Shown: positions 1 to 12,530 of the stretch, piece by piece | Layout of the letters: the number at the start of each line of letters is the position of its first letter | Numbering within the stretch: the stretch's first letter is position 1 | DNA from: Pseudorasbora parva | Taxonomy: Eukaryota; Chordata; Actinopteri; Cypriniformes; Gobionidae | Assembly: GCF_024679245.1 (NCBI RefSeq) | Contig: NC_090188.1 | Coordinates: 33,350,124 to 33,414,123, forward strand | Reading direction: 5' to 3' | DNA length: 64,000 nucleotides | Translations under genes and position numbers: made by a program | The notes under the pieces: model-generated | The model's input: only the letters and a program-made list of their open reading frames with translations | The model's database searches: none | Told to the model about the DNA's origin: nothing

Positions 1-1101
1 ACATGGTTCTGAGAACTATTGCTCCTTGCGACAGCACCTCCTTGGCCCATTCCTCTGAGGAAGGACCTCCTGACTCAGAGACGGGGCACCCTCTGGCACC
101 CGCGTCAAGACCTCTGGAGACTCCATGTCTGGTCCCTGGATGGGACGCGGAGCAGGCTGTGGGAGACACCATTGCTTCTGCTAGAGCTCCCTCTACGAGG
201 CATCTCTATGCATTGAATTGAAGTGGAACCTTTTCGTCGACTGGTGCTCTTTTCATCGAGAAGACCCCCGAAGGTGTTCAGTCAGGGCCGTGCTTTCCTT
301 CTTACAAGATGGGTTGGAGAGAAGGCTGTCTCCCTCCACCCTCAAGGTGTATGTGGCCGCAATCGCTGCCCATCACAAACTAGTAGAAGGTAAGTCTTTG
401 GGGAAACACGACCTGATCGTCAGGTTCCTGTGGGGCGCGAGAAGATTAAATCCGCCTCACCCCCCCTCTATACCTTCTTGGGACCTATCTCTGGTGCTTA
501 GTGCACTTCAGAGACCTCCCTTTGAGCCTTTGCAGTCAGTGGAGTTAAAAATTCTGTCTCTGAAGACAGTACTCCTGACTGCATTGGCCACTATCAAGAG
601 GGTAGGGGACCTGCAGGCATTTTCGGACGACAAATCGTGCCCGGATACGTGCCCAAGGTTCCCACCACTCCCTTCCGGGACCAGGTGGTGAACCTGCAAG
701 CGCTGCCTTCGGAGGAGGCAGACCCAGCCCTGGCTTTTCTCTGTCCTGTCCGAGCACTTCGGACGTATGTGGACAGAACGCAAAGCTTTAGGACCTCAGA
801 GCAGCTCTTCGTCTGTTACGGAGGACAGCAGAAGGGAAAGGCTGTCTCCAAGCAGAGGATGGCCCACTGGTTAGTGGATGCCATTGTCTTGGTGTATGAG
901 TCCCAAGACATGCCCTGCCCGCTCGGGATTAGAACCCACTCCACCAGGGGTGTAGCCTCTTCCTGGGCGCTGGCTCGTGGCGCCTCGCTGACAGATATCT
1001 GTAGAGCTGTGGGCTGGGCGACACACAACACGTTCGCTAGATTCTATAGCCTACGTGTACAACCGGTATCTTCCCGTTTACTCACTTCTCATAGTCGGTA
1101 G
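1..1101 (+). pseudogene. DIRS-like tyrosine recombinase, broken, open at the left edge
   Basis: This is the tyrosine recombinase ORF of a DIRS-type retrotransposon, which would integrate a circular cDNA without an integrase. Reading passes through three frames (3-221, 218-691, 637-1101), so there are at least two frameshifts or small deletions, near 215 and 630. The catalytic pattern is visible. The first Arg lies in KRVGDLQ (codon 599-601). The HxxR box is HSTR (His codon 937-939, Arg codon 946-948). The Tyr nucleophile lies in ARFYSL (codon 1045-1047). The N-terminal part (about 220-600) resembles the SAM-like core-binding domain. A stretch of roughly 20 residues seems lost at the second break. 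The stop at 1101 is followed by the element's terminal region. Any RT/RNase H ORF would lie outside the window. The motifs make the family call firm; the DIRS subclass is from recognition. Confidence 0.85.
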
Positions 1102-1293
1102 CACCGAAGTGCCGGGGCAGGGCGGGTTGCGATATGCAAAGCACGCACGCCAATGTTCATTGGCCCGTTTTATAAATCTCAAAGCTGATAGGGGCTCCCA
1201 GAAGTGATCCCAATTCGTCGGTCTAAGTCTGACGTACGTCTCCATTCCCTCCTTCAGGTAACAAGGGTTACATACGTAGCCGAGACGTTTAAA
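1102..1293 (+). repeat. 3' terminal region of the DIRS-like element
   Basis: Directly after the recombinase stop comes GC-richer sequence ending in a block (about 1228-1293) with CGTACGTC, CCCTCCTTCAGG and GGGTTACATACGTA. I recognise this as the conserved terminal segment of fish DIRS elements. Composition drops sharply to AT-rich after about 1293, which I take as the element end. Confidence 0.65.
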
Positions 1294-1870
1294 TTACACA
1301 CAATATCAAGTTAATGTAATGATCAAGATTATCAACAAAATGTCTGCAACTTAAAAGGTTTGATTAAATCTTTATATTATTTTTAACTTGCAACCATGCA
1401 TTTGTTTAAGTTGTGATGACAGGTCCCCTGAATTACTTTTTAGAGAAAACCTTATCACTGAAAAACACCTCTCGTCGATGAAAGCTGCCCTCCCAGACTG
1501 GTTGAATATGAAACGAGTCATTGCACATTTAAAAGCTCTTTTATGTATAGTAGAGGTTCTTTCCTAATTATGTACTAAACTCTGCTTGATCGGACTTGTC
1601 AAACACAGATTGTTTGAAATGTTTGTATGAAATACATGAATATTGAATAATCATTGAATAATATTTAGTTATTCAACTGGAGCCATATTACATAATATCT
1701 ACACAATAGAATGATATTTCTATGTTCAGTTTAATATATGTATTGTTCAGAGATAATACATAATAATATATGTATATCAATATAAATAAAATACATCTAA
1801 TTAGCATTCTTTTACAAGATATTATGTAATAGGATTTCAGTTGAAGTAAATGATTATTCGTGTACCTACC
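1294..1870. other. AT-rich sequence with no recognised feature
   Basis: Nothing recognisable was found. The 99-codon minus-strand ORF at 1688-1987 has low-complexity, Tyr/Ile-rich content and resembles nothing I know. Confidence 0.5.
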
Positions 1871-2433
1871 TGTCAGGATATATGCAAGGAGGCAGAGGTA
1901 AGTGAATCCAAATACAGTGTTTATTATGCATATAAGAGTGGAAGGTGAGTATGCCGTGAATTCAGGTGCAGATTCTGGGAAGATCACTCAGTGCGGGGCT
2001 GATCACATGTGAGTAAATCCGACCGTTTCAGATATTTGGATACTAAGCAGTCACAGTTCATTAATACTTGTCTTTTCTCTTTCAGACGTGGCGAACATCA
2101 AGCAAGCTCGGGGGCAACACAGAGCTCTGGAGAGCGTAGGATCACAGGTAATGGGGAAAACAGACAGGAATCCTGGAGATAGGCGGACAATGACACAGAG
2201 GTAAGTATAACACAGGTAAGTATACATTACGTCTTGGGATCTAACAGAGGATCAGGAGACATCGGGAGAATGGTCTGTTCCTGTTGGAGATTTGACACTG
2301 AACTGGGGCTGTGATGACTGTTTTATGTGACTGGTGATGAGGCTGTTGATGGGAAGCAGGTGTGAGAGATTAATATTCTGGGGAGAGTAATCATTGAGTG
2401 ATGGAGGGAACCGAGCTTGACTGATCTCTGACA
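1871..2433 (-). repeat. 3' LTR of a Ty3/gypsy element
   Basis: The segment starts TGTCAGGATA and ends TCTCTGACA on the plus strand, so it has the short terminal inverted repeat TGTCAG/CTGACA of an LTR (563 bp). On the minus strand it follows a G-rich tract (2437-2452) that would serve as polypurine tract, and the pol remnant lies upstream. No second LTR is present, so target duplications cannot be checked. Confidence 0.75.
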
Positions 2434-2436
2434 TTA

Positions 2437-2472
2437 CCCCCCCCCCCCCCCCACACACACACACACACACAC
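2437..2472. repeat. (C)n(AC)n microsatellite at the gypsy polypurine tract
   Basis: About 16 C are followed by about 10 AC units. On the minus strand this reads (GT)n(G)n immediately before the LTR, so it appears to be an expansion of the polypurine tract. Confidence 0.85.
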
Positions 2473-2518
2473 CCTCGAGGGGTCTACCTCGAGGTCATGG
2501 GGCAGGTTTCTGAGGATG

Positions 2519-3560
2519 CTAATGCTGACTCGGGGAGAAGATTGGGGTCGAGGATATCATTGCTAGGTACCCAACACATCTCTTTTCTTGACCATAACCC
2601 TCCCAATCCACCATGTACTCAAGTCGACCACCCCGATGTCGGGAATCATGTGTAGATGGGCTCAGCTTCAATGTGTGGTATCGGGGGTTGTCGTCAAGGG
2701 CCGGGTCTGCAGAAGGAACAAGTACAGGTAAGTGATGGGGTTTTAGAAGAGAAATGTGAAAGGTGGGATGTATCCAATACTGAGCAGGAAGTCGAAGTTG
2801 GTTGGTAACTGGGTTGACTTGTCTCTCGATGGGGATTGGACCAATGTACTTTGTGCTCAACTTGCAACAGGGTTGCCGTAAACGGATGTCTCGGGTGGAG
2901 AACCATACCAGTTGCCCAGGTATCTGCAAACCGTTTCAGGCGATTTACCACTTGCTGGAGATGATGGTGTGCTTGATTCCAGACTCTCTCACTACCTTTG
3001 AACCATGCATTGACTGCGGGTACTTCTGACAGCTCACCGGACCAGGGGAATAGCAGAGGTTGGTATCCCAAAACATATTGGAACGGTGTTAGATTCTTGG
3101 ATGCCTGTCAGAGGGAGTTTTGGGCATACTCTGCCCAAAGCAGATATCGCTCCACAGGTTCTGGTTGGAATGGCAGAAAGTGCAAAGGAAATGGCTGACA
3201 ACTTATATCTTTCGTTCAGTTTGGCCGTGTGCTTGTGGGTGATAACCTGAAGTTAAGCTTACTGTAAAATTCAGGAGGGCGAAAAATGCTTGCCACACTC
3301 GGAAAATGAACTGAGGCCCTCTGTCAGACACATTATCTTCTGAAATGCCGAAATTACGAAACACAGGTTCCAGTAGTAACTCTGCGTTGTCAAAGGCTGT
3401 AGGCAGGTGCTTTTGGGGAATTAGCTTGCATGCTTTGAAGAATCGATCAATGGCCACAAGGAAGCATGTGTGACCGTCAGAGAGAAGGTCTGTGTCATAA
3501 TCAACCCCAATATGGGACTAGGGACGTTGCAGGACAGGTAATGGCAGTAGCTTCCCATTT
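2519..3560 (-). pseudogene. Ty3/gypsy pol remnant: integrase core and chromodomain
   Basis: Three minus-strand reading frames join into the C-terminal part of a chromovirus-type pol. The integrase core is at 3203-3545: [10 protein letters not shown] holds the first Asp, VSDRGPQF the second, and HGQTERK the Glu. The segment with [11 protein letters not shown] and [11 protein letters not shown] is at 2930-3071. The C-terminal part at 2519-2929 has the RYIGP-like and HISLLKPHH motifs, followed by a chromodomain-like stretch with [14 protein letters not shown]. Frameshifts near 2930 and 3200 break it. The N-terminal zinc finger, RT, protease and gag are absent, so the element is truncated at about 3560. 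The chromodomain would have targeted integration to modified chromatin. It is not functional. Confidence 0.88.
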
Positions 3561-4465
3561 AGATAGAAATGGCTCATTCTAAAATAATAAAAACATAATG
3601 GTTCATTATGTAAGGTCTTTATACTTTATACTTTTTATTTACATTTATACATAATTATAAAGATTATATACAGTATACTGCTTATTTAAATACTTTAGCT
3701 GTACTGTCTATTTTTAGGTTAAACTCATGTACTATCTGTCACAACATCTGCTTATCATATACAATCTTGACTCTACGCTTCATGATCTGAAAGCACTTTC
3801 AATGGCAGCCTTTTTAAAAGCAGAACCATTGATGACCGTGTCTAAGCATGATTGATTTTAAACTGCCATTTCTCAGAAAGATTTGCCCTAATCATGAATG
3901 CTCTGTGATTTTCTTTCAGACAAGCAAGATTATCACTTTACGGAATTGTTCACCCATGAACTAAAATTCTGTCATTATTTACACACAGTCAAGTAAAAAT
4001 AAAAATAAATAGCACAATAATGAAATGTATATTTGATATGTGGAGCAGAGGGAAGCATTTCCACTTCATTTAATAACTTTCAGTCTCTTCATCACAAAGC
4101 AATGAAATGAGAGAAAACACACAATATAGTGCGATAGAAGCTGTGGTCACTCCAAACTCATTGTATGGGAAAAAAAAATCTGCATTCAATTTCCTTATTT
4201 TATGTTTCAAAGGAAATATAAAGCTTATGTGTTTAATACAACACGAGAAAGCTCTCGAGATAAAAGCAGACATTAAGCAGATTAAGCAGATAAAATCTTC
4301 ATGGAAAAGCAAGAACCTCAAAAAGCTAAAACTGAAGAAAAAGGAACATATAAGATAACATAAGGAACATAAAAAACGTGCAAGGCATCACCATACAAAG
4401 AAAGAACATTAGGACTTTATGGGGTGGAACATCTAGTTGTTATAATAACTCTTCATTGCATTTGG
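3561..4465. other. AT-rich sequence, mostly unassigned
   Basis: No gene was recognised. About 3945-3990 (TTCACCCATGAACTAAAATT, then TGTCATTATTTACAC) looks like the decayed left end of the TTAA-type MITE family seen intact at 56039 and 9937. Confidence 0.4.
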
Positions 4466-4470
4466 ATGCT

Positions 4471-4767
4471 TGGGTCCCACTTTATATTAAGTGACTTTAA
4501 CAACTTCTTACATAAAAAATAACATTGTACTTATTGTGTATATTGTATTGATGTGGGCGGTAAGGTTAGGAATGGGTTTGGTTGTATGGGTAGGTTTAAG
4601 TTTGGTAAGGTAAGGATCAACAGTGTAATTATAGATGTAATTACAAAAAACGAATTAGCTGTAATTACATTCAGATATTTTTTTTAAATATATAATGTAA
4701 AAAGATATGTATACAATAAGTGCATTGTATCAAATAGTTAATTTTAAATGTTAGTATTAATTTAAAG
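4471..4767. mobile_element. Decayed palindromic MITE (GGTCCCACTTTATATTA family)
   Basis: The segment begins GGGTCCCACTTTATATTAAG and has the internal GGTTAGGAATGGGTTTGG and TGTAATTACA blocks that I associate with a common fish MITE. A better-preserved pair of the same ends frames 39216-39892. The right terminus here is decayed (TAATTTAAAGT). It has no coding capacity. Confidence 0.65.
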
Positions 4768-4804
4768 TAGGAGGGATGCTTGTTTCAGTCACATAAAAAA
4801 AGTG

Positions 4805-4990
4805 GAAAAGTAACTGTACGTTTACATCTCACTTTTTTATTGCAATTGTGAGTTTATATTTTCGCAATTCAGATCGTATAATTCATAACTGTGAGTTTAT
4901 ATCTCACAGTATCTCACAAAAGATATAAACCCACAAGAAAGACTTCTAAGTATTTCTCAGAATTCTGACTATTCTGACTTTAATTAGAAC
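4805..4990. repeat. GTGAGTTTATATCTC-type short-period repeat
   Basis: Blocks such as GTGAGTTTATATCTCAC, GCAATTGTGAGTTTATAT and CTCAGAATTCTGAC recur imperfectly, some in inverted orientation. The same words occur at 7379-7499. Confidence 0.55.
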
Positions 4991-4994
4991 AGAT

Positions 4995-5520
4995 TATGGG
5001 CCCTATTTAACGTGAGGGCATGAAAAAAAAAATGAAATGCTAGGCGCATGGTCCAAAAGGGTTGTACATGTAACCATGAGTCAAGGGTGTGTTTTGGGTT
5101 TTGCGAGTCCAAACGTGCAATAAAGTCTCATCAACCATTCCCTTTAAAAGCCAGTTGCGCTTGCACCATGGGGTATTTGCTTTTTACATGCCAGAATTTG
5201 AAAGCAGAAAAACCAAATGCTTCTCCAAAGAGGATTCATTTTATTTTTTTAATATTTAAAAATGTTTATGTGCTGCTGTGTGTAAAAAGCCAAGTGTGCC
5301 TATAACATGCCCTTATGATAATAATAATAATATTATAGTTTTTTGTGTTTTTTATTAATAATAACACAAAAAATACTGCTCAATTGACTTTAGACCAGGT
5401 TTTTGTTGGTCAATGTTGCAGTCATTTTGAGTTGCCTCAAAATAGCAATATGGCAACAATGCGCCTGAACACACCTCGTTTTTAGACCAGCACGCCCATG
5501 GGCAAACAGATGGATGCATT
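4995..5520. repeat. Fragment of an interspersed repeat starting GGGCCCTATTTAACG
   Basis: The start GGGCCCTATTTAACG with CTAGGCGCATGGTCCAAA, and the inverted TTTAGACCAGCACGCCCATG near 5481-5500, match a fish non-autonomous repeat that I recognise by its ends. The interior is AT-rich and non-coding. Confidence 0.45.
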
Positions 5521-5584
5521 TGCTATTTTAATGGGTTACCTCAGCGATTTAGCATTAAGATTTGTATCAGTATAGAAACCCAGT

Positions 5585-6495
<911 letters not shown>

Positions 6496-7378
6496 TATAT
6501 ATATATCCCCCTGAGATGAGAGAATTATTAATTTTATTTATTGAAAAAATCCTAAGATGATGAAAATATCGTCATTTTGCATCATCAGAGGATTTTTTTG
6601 CCAGAGACTAAAGACTACAGCCAGTAGAAGAAGCTAGTTACGCATGTTATTGGGGGTGGGATCTCACTCACACAATAAGTATGCGCAAAGCCACTCAGCT
6701 CGAGCATTTATAACGGAGCGGTGCGGAGCAAAATGAGTGTATCAACTTTTCAGATGAATTCCTATTAAAGTTAAGCTTCAATAGGAATGATTTGAAAACG
6801 CGCCAGACTGAACATGCACGTGAATGTATACTGCGCCCACGCTTACCTCAGCTCTTCGCTCTTGTGATGTAATCTGACTCCTACTGCGTTTGTGCTGTGA
6901 CTTTCATTTAGCTCACTCACATTTTCAGTTTTTCAGACGCGTTCAGTTTTTATTTGTAATATCTATTCTCTAACTTAACTAAATTATTTTATGAATGAAT
7001 GTCAAAATGATTGTGGGGCAGTGTCATGGTGGCGAAGTGATAACCAGTAGTGGTGGCTTTGGGAGTGGCCTCCTTGGGCAGCGAAGCAATTGCATTCTGG
7101 GAGTTGTCTTTCATCCACATGAGACAAAAACAGATTTTCTGGCTTTTCTCAGTCTAGAAGGCACCAAATTCAAAAATAATTTCACATTTCTACTACATAA
7201 ATGACCCAGTTTAAATACACATTCATCTTCCCAGCTCTAAAGTACCCCTTTAACAACTGGACATTGGACGTGAAAATGATAACTGCGTCAGCCTGAAGCT
7301 AGACACTTGCTTCACTCCTGACGTTGCATTGCTCCAGGTGTATGAAAGGGCCCATAAACTCACAACAATGAGTAATAA

Positions 7379-7499
7379 AGTCAGAATTGTGAGTTTATAT
7401 CTAGTAATTTCTCAGAATTGCAGCTATTTCTCTGAATTGTGGCATTATATTGAGACTTTTCTCAGAATTGCAAAGACACAAACTGTGAGATTTGTGAAT
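7379..7499. repeat. Second copy of the GTGAGTTTATATCT repeat
   Basis: TCAGAATTGTGAGTTTATAT, TTCTCAGAATTGCAG and TTTCTCAGAATTGCAAAG recur with a period of roughly 27 bp, as at 4805-4990. It abuts the Tc1 element's left end. Confidence 0.55.
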
Positions 7500-8760
7500 T
7501 ACAGCTCTCCACCAGTCTTTTACATTGATGTTGGGTGACTTTATGCCACTCCTGGTGCAAAAATTCACGCAGCTCAGACTTGTTTGATGGCTTGTGACCA
7601 TCCATCTTCCTCTTGATTCCAAAGGTTTTCAATGGGGTTCAGGTCTGGAGATTAGGCTGGCCATGACAGGGTCTTGATCTGGTGGTTACCTTATCCACAC
7701 CTTGATTAACGTGGCAGTGTGCCATGGAGCATTGTCATGTCTAAAAAAAAAGAAGTCCTCAGAGTTAGGGAACATTGTCAAAGCAGAAGGTAGCAAGTTT
7801 TCATTCAGGACTACCTTGTATTTGTTTTGATTAATGCGTCCTTCACAAAGACAAATCTGCCTGATTCCAGCCTTGCTGAAGCACCTCCAGATCAGCATCG
7901 TTCCTCCACCAAATTTCACAGTGGGGGCGAGACACTGACTTTAGGCCTCTCCAGGCCTCCGTCTAACCAATAGATGACCAGGTGTTGGACAAAGCTGAAA
8001 ATTGGAGATGACCTTACTCCAGTCCTCTAGAATCCAATCTTTATGGTCTCTTGCAAACCTGGGCCTGGCTCTTCTGAGCTTCTCATTGATGAAGGGCTTT
8101 TTCTAGCTTTGCACGACTTCAGCCCTGCCCCCTAGGAGCCTGTTTCGAACCGTCCTCGCCGTGAACTTCACCCCAGCTGCCTTTTGCCATTCTTTTTTGT
8201 AGGTCACTTGATGTCATCCTATTATTATTGAGTGGCATTCGGATGAGTTGGTGGTCATTCCGGCTTTAAGAGTCATTTTCGCCCTCTGCCGGTCTGTAGC
8301 TTTGTTGTCCCCAATGTCTACTGCTTGACCTTGTTCTTATGAGCCTCCGTCTTTGAAATTTTAAGGATGGAAGCAACCCGACGCTCACTGTATCCCTCTG
8401 CCAGTAAAGCCAGAATTGAACCCTTCTTTTCCTCACTCACAACTTTCCTTTTCAACTTTTTTGACATGGTCAATAGTTATTTTTTGATTCCAATTACTTT
8501 TGAGGTACTACTAGCGCTGTTTTTGCCATCCAGCTTTTCCTACTGCAAGAGGATAGTGATGACCACATATGTGTTTTTTATACATTTCCTCATTAAATAC
8601 GATTTGGTTCAGGTGATCACCTAACCAGCACCTCATTCAGTAGAATGAAGCGTGCCTGTGTTGGAAATTTAACAGACATTGGAATGGAATGCTTCCATAC
8701 TTGTAGAGATGCTGATTTAAGAAAAAATAGCAGTGGTCTCTTAATATTTAAATAGCTGTA
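7500..8760 (-). pseudogene. Tc1/mariner element with decayed transposase
   Basis: The minus strand encodes a fragmented Tc1-type transposase (DD34E family, cut-and-paste at TA). The N-terminal helix-turn-helix region (about 8480-8250) includes KGSILALLAEGYSERR-like residues. The central part at 7686-7919 reads KFGGGTMLIWRCFSKAG, and the catalytic-Asp motif HDNAPWH has Trp where Cys is usual. The C-terminal part at about 7520-7680 is out of frame. Multiple frameshifts and stops are present. The right end (8720-8760) keeps the terminal-repeat words GTGGTCTCTTAAT and AGCTGTA. At the left only TACAGCTCT (7500-7508) remains before an internal deletion. TA dinucleotides flank both ends. Confidence 0.85.
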
Positions 8761-8875
8761 TAAAGTCTACCATAATTGCAATAATGAATATTTTATACAA
8801 AAGAACAATAATACAAAATGAGAGTGGGTATAATAATGACAGAATTTTTATTTTTAGGTGAACTGTTACTTAAAA
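8761..8875. repeat. End fragment of a TTAA-type MITE
   Basis: TAATGACAGAATTTTTATTT followed by TTAGGTGAACTGTTACTTAA resembles the right end of the MITE family at 15388-16080 and 56039-56626. Only one end is visible. Confidence 0.5.
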
Positions 8876-9932
8876 GTGACTCTTGATTGCATCTTTGCCC
8901 ATGGAAGGCAACGGAGGAGGCAGCACAGTCCAATTTCTTTATGTAACATGGGCTATTTGTGGAAAAATGTGCAGTCACCCATAAGCCCAGCCTGTACCGC
9001 CCCATTTAAACACAGTATAGTGATGGTAAAACCCACATGAAGGTGTGCGAGGTGGAGCCTGCATGCATGGCTTCGATTGCTACGTGCAGTTTCACAGACG
9101 TGGCTCTTTTCACGAAAACACTTCATTGTTCCAAACCAACCTGTATTCGCTCAGCCTATAAACACACAAACCAACCCAAAGCAGAGGAAGGCGCTGCTTC
9201 ACATGAGATTGAATGATAGCTGACATCCACCAAAGATCTCATTCTAATCCAGATTAATCACCATCATCAATGTCACAGTGTTATTCAAAGACACACAAGC
9301 TGAAACTGTATTGAAGTTATATAAAGATCGGCCGCTATCTATGCATCAGACGCCTGCATTATGAATGGAAGACTGATAGATACAGAAGATAAAAACTCTT
9401 ACATAAAGTCATCCAAGTTATTTTATATAACTGGAATCTCCAATGGTTGTATTGATATAAGATAAAATAACTCATTATATAGCACATATATACAGCTCAT
9501 GCAACTCCATATATAGATTCTGTCACTATTACGAGTAAAATCATTATTTTATTGAGTTCATTAGAATTGTTTGCATGTTATTTCCCTTTAGATAACAGCA
9601 CATGGTTTAAAATGTGCTGCAGATAACTTGATATCTTGGCTCATAAATATTAAATAGGTTATGCGGACATGGCTGTTTCAACCATCAGTCCGCATAAACT
9701 AATTTATTTTCATGACACAAGCTTTCAGACTGGAATTGTATACATTTGGCCCTGTGTAGACATGGTTAAAAGGCCACCATGGATACCAATGATATCTTGG
9801 CTTTAAGGTTGACTTTAAATTTTGTATATAATTAAATTTATTAAACATATGTTATCCCACATGTTAAAACTATATACTGTCATTGCAATAGGCTACAATT
9901 AAATTATGATTCACTATTAAATATACACATTT
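8876..9932. other. No recognised feature
   Basis: AT-rich sequence with no repeat partner in the window and no plausible ORF. It may be ancestral single-copy intergenic or intronic DNA. Confidence 0.4.
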
Positions 9933-9936
9933 AAAG

Positions 9937-10109
9937 GGAAAGTTAACTCAAAAATTGCAATTCTCTCATTCATTCAATGCTTGAAATCTTTGTCCATGCA
10001 ATTAAAGTCATATGTTGAAACATTCTTCAAAATGTCATGTTTAGAACAATATGAGGGAGAGTGAATAAATGGTGATATAATTTAAATTTTTGGGCGGACT
10101 ATTCCTTTA
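9937..10109. mobile_element. Small TTAA MITE
   Basis: Ends are TTTAAAGGGAAAGTTAACTC and TTTTTGGGCGGACTATTCCT followed by TTTAAA. They are imperfect inverted repeats of the AGGG-AGTT-ACCC family, with TTAA on both sides. It is about 175 bp and non-coding. Confidence 0.7.
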
Positions 10110-10189
10110 AATAATAATGTGGCTTGCAAAAATATTAGATGATAAAACCATAGCAAAAGTAATGCAATGATTATTTCTCTTAACTTAGA

Positions 10190-10800
10190 AAAACATAATA
10201 TACTCTACCATTCTAAACTTTTTTATTTTAACACATTTATTTAGCAAGGATGCTTTAAAATTATCAACAGTAAAGACTTTTATATTGTTGCAAAACAAAA
10301 TTATATTTTAAATAAATGCTGTTCTTTTGAACGTTCTATTCATCAAAGAATCCTGATAAAAAATGATCATGGGTTCCACAAAAATATCAAGCAGCAAACT
10401 CTTTAGAACATTTATAAAAAGACATTTTTACACCTTAAAAAATATATGTTCAATAAGTTATGACAACGTTTTTACATTGTTTTAATTTATCAAAATAAGT
10501 TAAGAAATGTTAAACATTTTTTATAAGTTAGAAGAGATGTAACTGATTTTTTAAAGTCAGTTTAACATAATCTAAGTTTATTGTACTGAAACATTTCAGG
10601 CTGTGACTTTTTTTTTACATTGTAGAGCAGCAAATCAGCATATTAGAGTGATTTATAAAGGATCATGTGACACTGAAGAAGAGTAATGATGCTGAAAATT
10701 CATCTTTGACATTGTAATACATTAAAATAGAAGATGATTAAATAATGCAGCATATCAAGAACATTAAAAAAATCAGATCAACCCCAAACATCTGAATGGC
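10190..10800. repeat. Interspersed repeat (GATCATGTGACACTGAAGA family) split by a MITE
   Basis: The left half (10200-10430) includes ATTTAGCAAGGATGCTTTAA and ATCAAGCAGCAA. The right half (10620-10760) includes AGGATCATGTGACACTGAAG and AATGATGCTGAAAATTCA. A reverse-oriented partial copy lies at 27820-28110. It is non-coding and very common in fish genomes, from recognition. Confidence 0.65.
10432..10615. mobile_element. MITE inserted in the preceding repeat
   Basis: TTCAATAAGTTATGACAACG, ATCAAAATAAGTTAAGAAAT and AAAGTCAGTTTAACATAAT are shared with 62124-62340, where terminal words CACTGCAAAAAA and TTTTTTACAGT are clearer. It separates the two halves of the 10190-10800 repeat. Confidence 0.65.
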
Positions 10801-12529
10801 AGTGTACATGTGAACATCTAATTTACTCATGGGTGTGGAAATTAGGGGTGCTGCATTGGATTCAAGATGACATTACATTAAATAAAGGTTTGTTTTTCAA
10901 CAATTTTCTACCTTTTTTTTCATAACATTATTTGTCAAATGTGGATTGTGACTCAAAAATTAATATACTTCAAAAGCCGATCTTGCACTGTGTAAGTGAT
11001 GTGACTAAGCTGGTTGAGGAGCAGCATGTGAAGTAATGAATTACAAATACTACTCACGTTACTGTAAGTACTTTTTAATAATAAAAAATACTTTTTAACG
11101 TAGTTTAAAAATGTTGTACGTTTACTTGCACACATTTTAAATGATGTATCTTTACTTTTACTCCGCTATTTACTTTTTGTGTTTGTGGTCGTTACATGTT
11201 TTTTTTGTTTTTAAATTAAATTTTTAAAATCAGAATGATTGGATAGGGAGTAATATCCCAGTAATCAGGGGTATGACTCCATGAGTATAACAGGGCATCT
11301 GTAGTACAGATCATCAACTTCTTTGTCTGAAGGAGACATGGGCAGGCCTATCTGAAACATTGGAATGAGATGCAGTGCCTCGTTCCCCTTCCCAAGGAAC
11401 CATGGTTACAGTTATAAGCTTTCGAATTAGAAACTGCACTGTGTCTGAATAAGATGCTAGGGACAACAAATACAAACTAACACATGATGAGGAGAGTGTA
11501 TGCCACATCAACTGTGTTAAGCATTACCACATGACAAGAAACATGAGTCAATGAACTTGGCTGCCGGAGTCAAAAAGCGTACCCAACTCAGACACACCTG
11601 ACGACACTGACGAAATTCCCTAAGCTGTTGAGCTGTTACAACCACTGGAAACTGCTGTCTACAGAATGAGACATGTCCAGAATCTGAAGACTTAAGCACT
11701 CTAAAGACAGTGCTATGGAGCGGAGGACACAATAGGTACAACAACTCAAATTACTGTCTACTTAAAAACCCGAGCAATGGGGAGGTACTGCCCTACACTC
11801 AAACTCTGAAGATTTGTAGTCAAGTCAAACTCTCTCAGTTTCCCAGCGGATTTTATCCGGTTATTATTCAAAAATATTTTAAGTCTGATTGCAAAACATT
11901 TCACTGTGGCTGAATTCCATGAACAAAAGTCAACAAGCTAAAGAACACTTACACAAGGAATGTTTGCCTGTGGTTTAAAAAACGGATTTAAATTTCAAGC
12001 ATTATTAAAATAAGTAATTACTCAGTAAAAAAGAAAAAGTATTTGCACAAATACTAAAAAAGGATATGACTGAAATAAACAGTGTTTTGTACAGAAACTG
12101 TATTCAAATGCAAACCTCCGGTTTGTTCAAATGCAAACCTCCGATTATAATAAACCTCAACCATGACTGTTGACATATGAAAAGTCCAGACGTCCCCTGC
12201 ACAGCCTAAACATGACGTGTGCATGAGAGTTGCCGTTTTTGCTATCCTCAAGTGTCTTGTTTACCTGCAGTCCTAGTTACCGTCAGTTCCGCCGGACAAT
12301 GCATATGTTTGGACAGATGCAAATGTTGAGGGCGTGCAAATAAATGATCCCCAATGCTTGCGTCACAGTTGGGTTTATAATGAGAAGCACTTATTTTTCG
12401 TGGTGTTTTTGATTCACAAGATTTACATATGAAGGAGGAGTGTATGTGATGTCCATGTACTGAACTCTTATTATTTCACTATGGCAAGGTTAATTAAATT
12501 TTTCATTCTAGGGCACCTTTAAATAAACC
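10801..12529. other. Largely unassigned sequence
   Basis: No gene was recognised. About 11040-11200 has the runs AAGTACTTTTTAATAATA and TACTTTTACTCCGC, which resemble hAT-type ends of the kind at 22110-23862, but no matching partner end or duplication was found. The segment at 11290-11750 has no repeat partner in the window. Confidence 0.35.
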
Positions 12530-12530
12530 C

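Noticed and set aside
1688..1987. 99-codon minus-strand ORF
   Set aside because: Crosses the gypsy LTR boundary at 1871 and has AT-driven composition.
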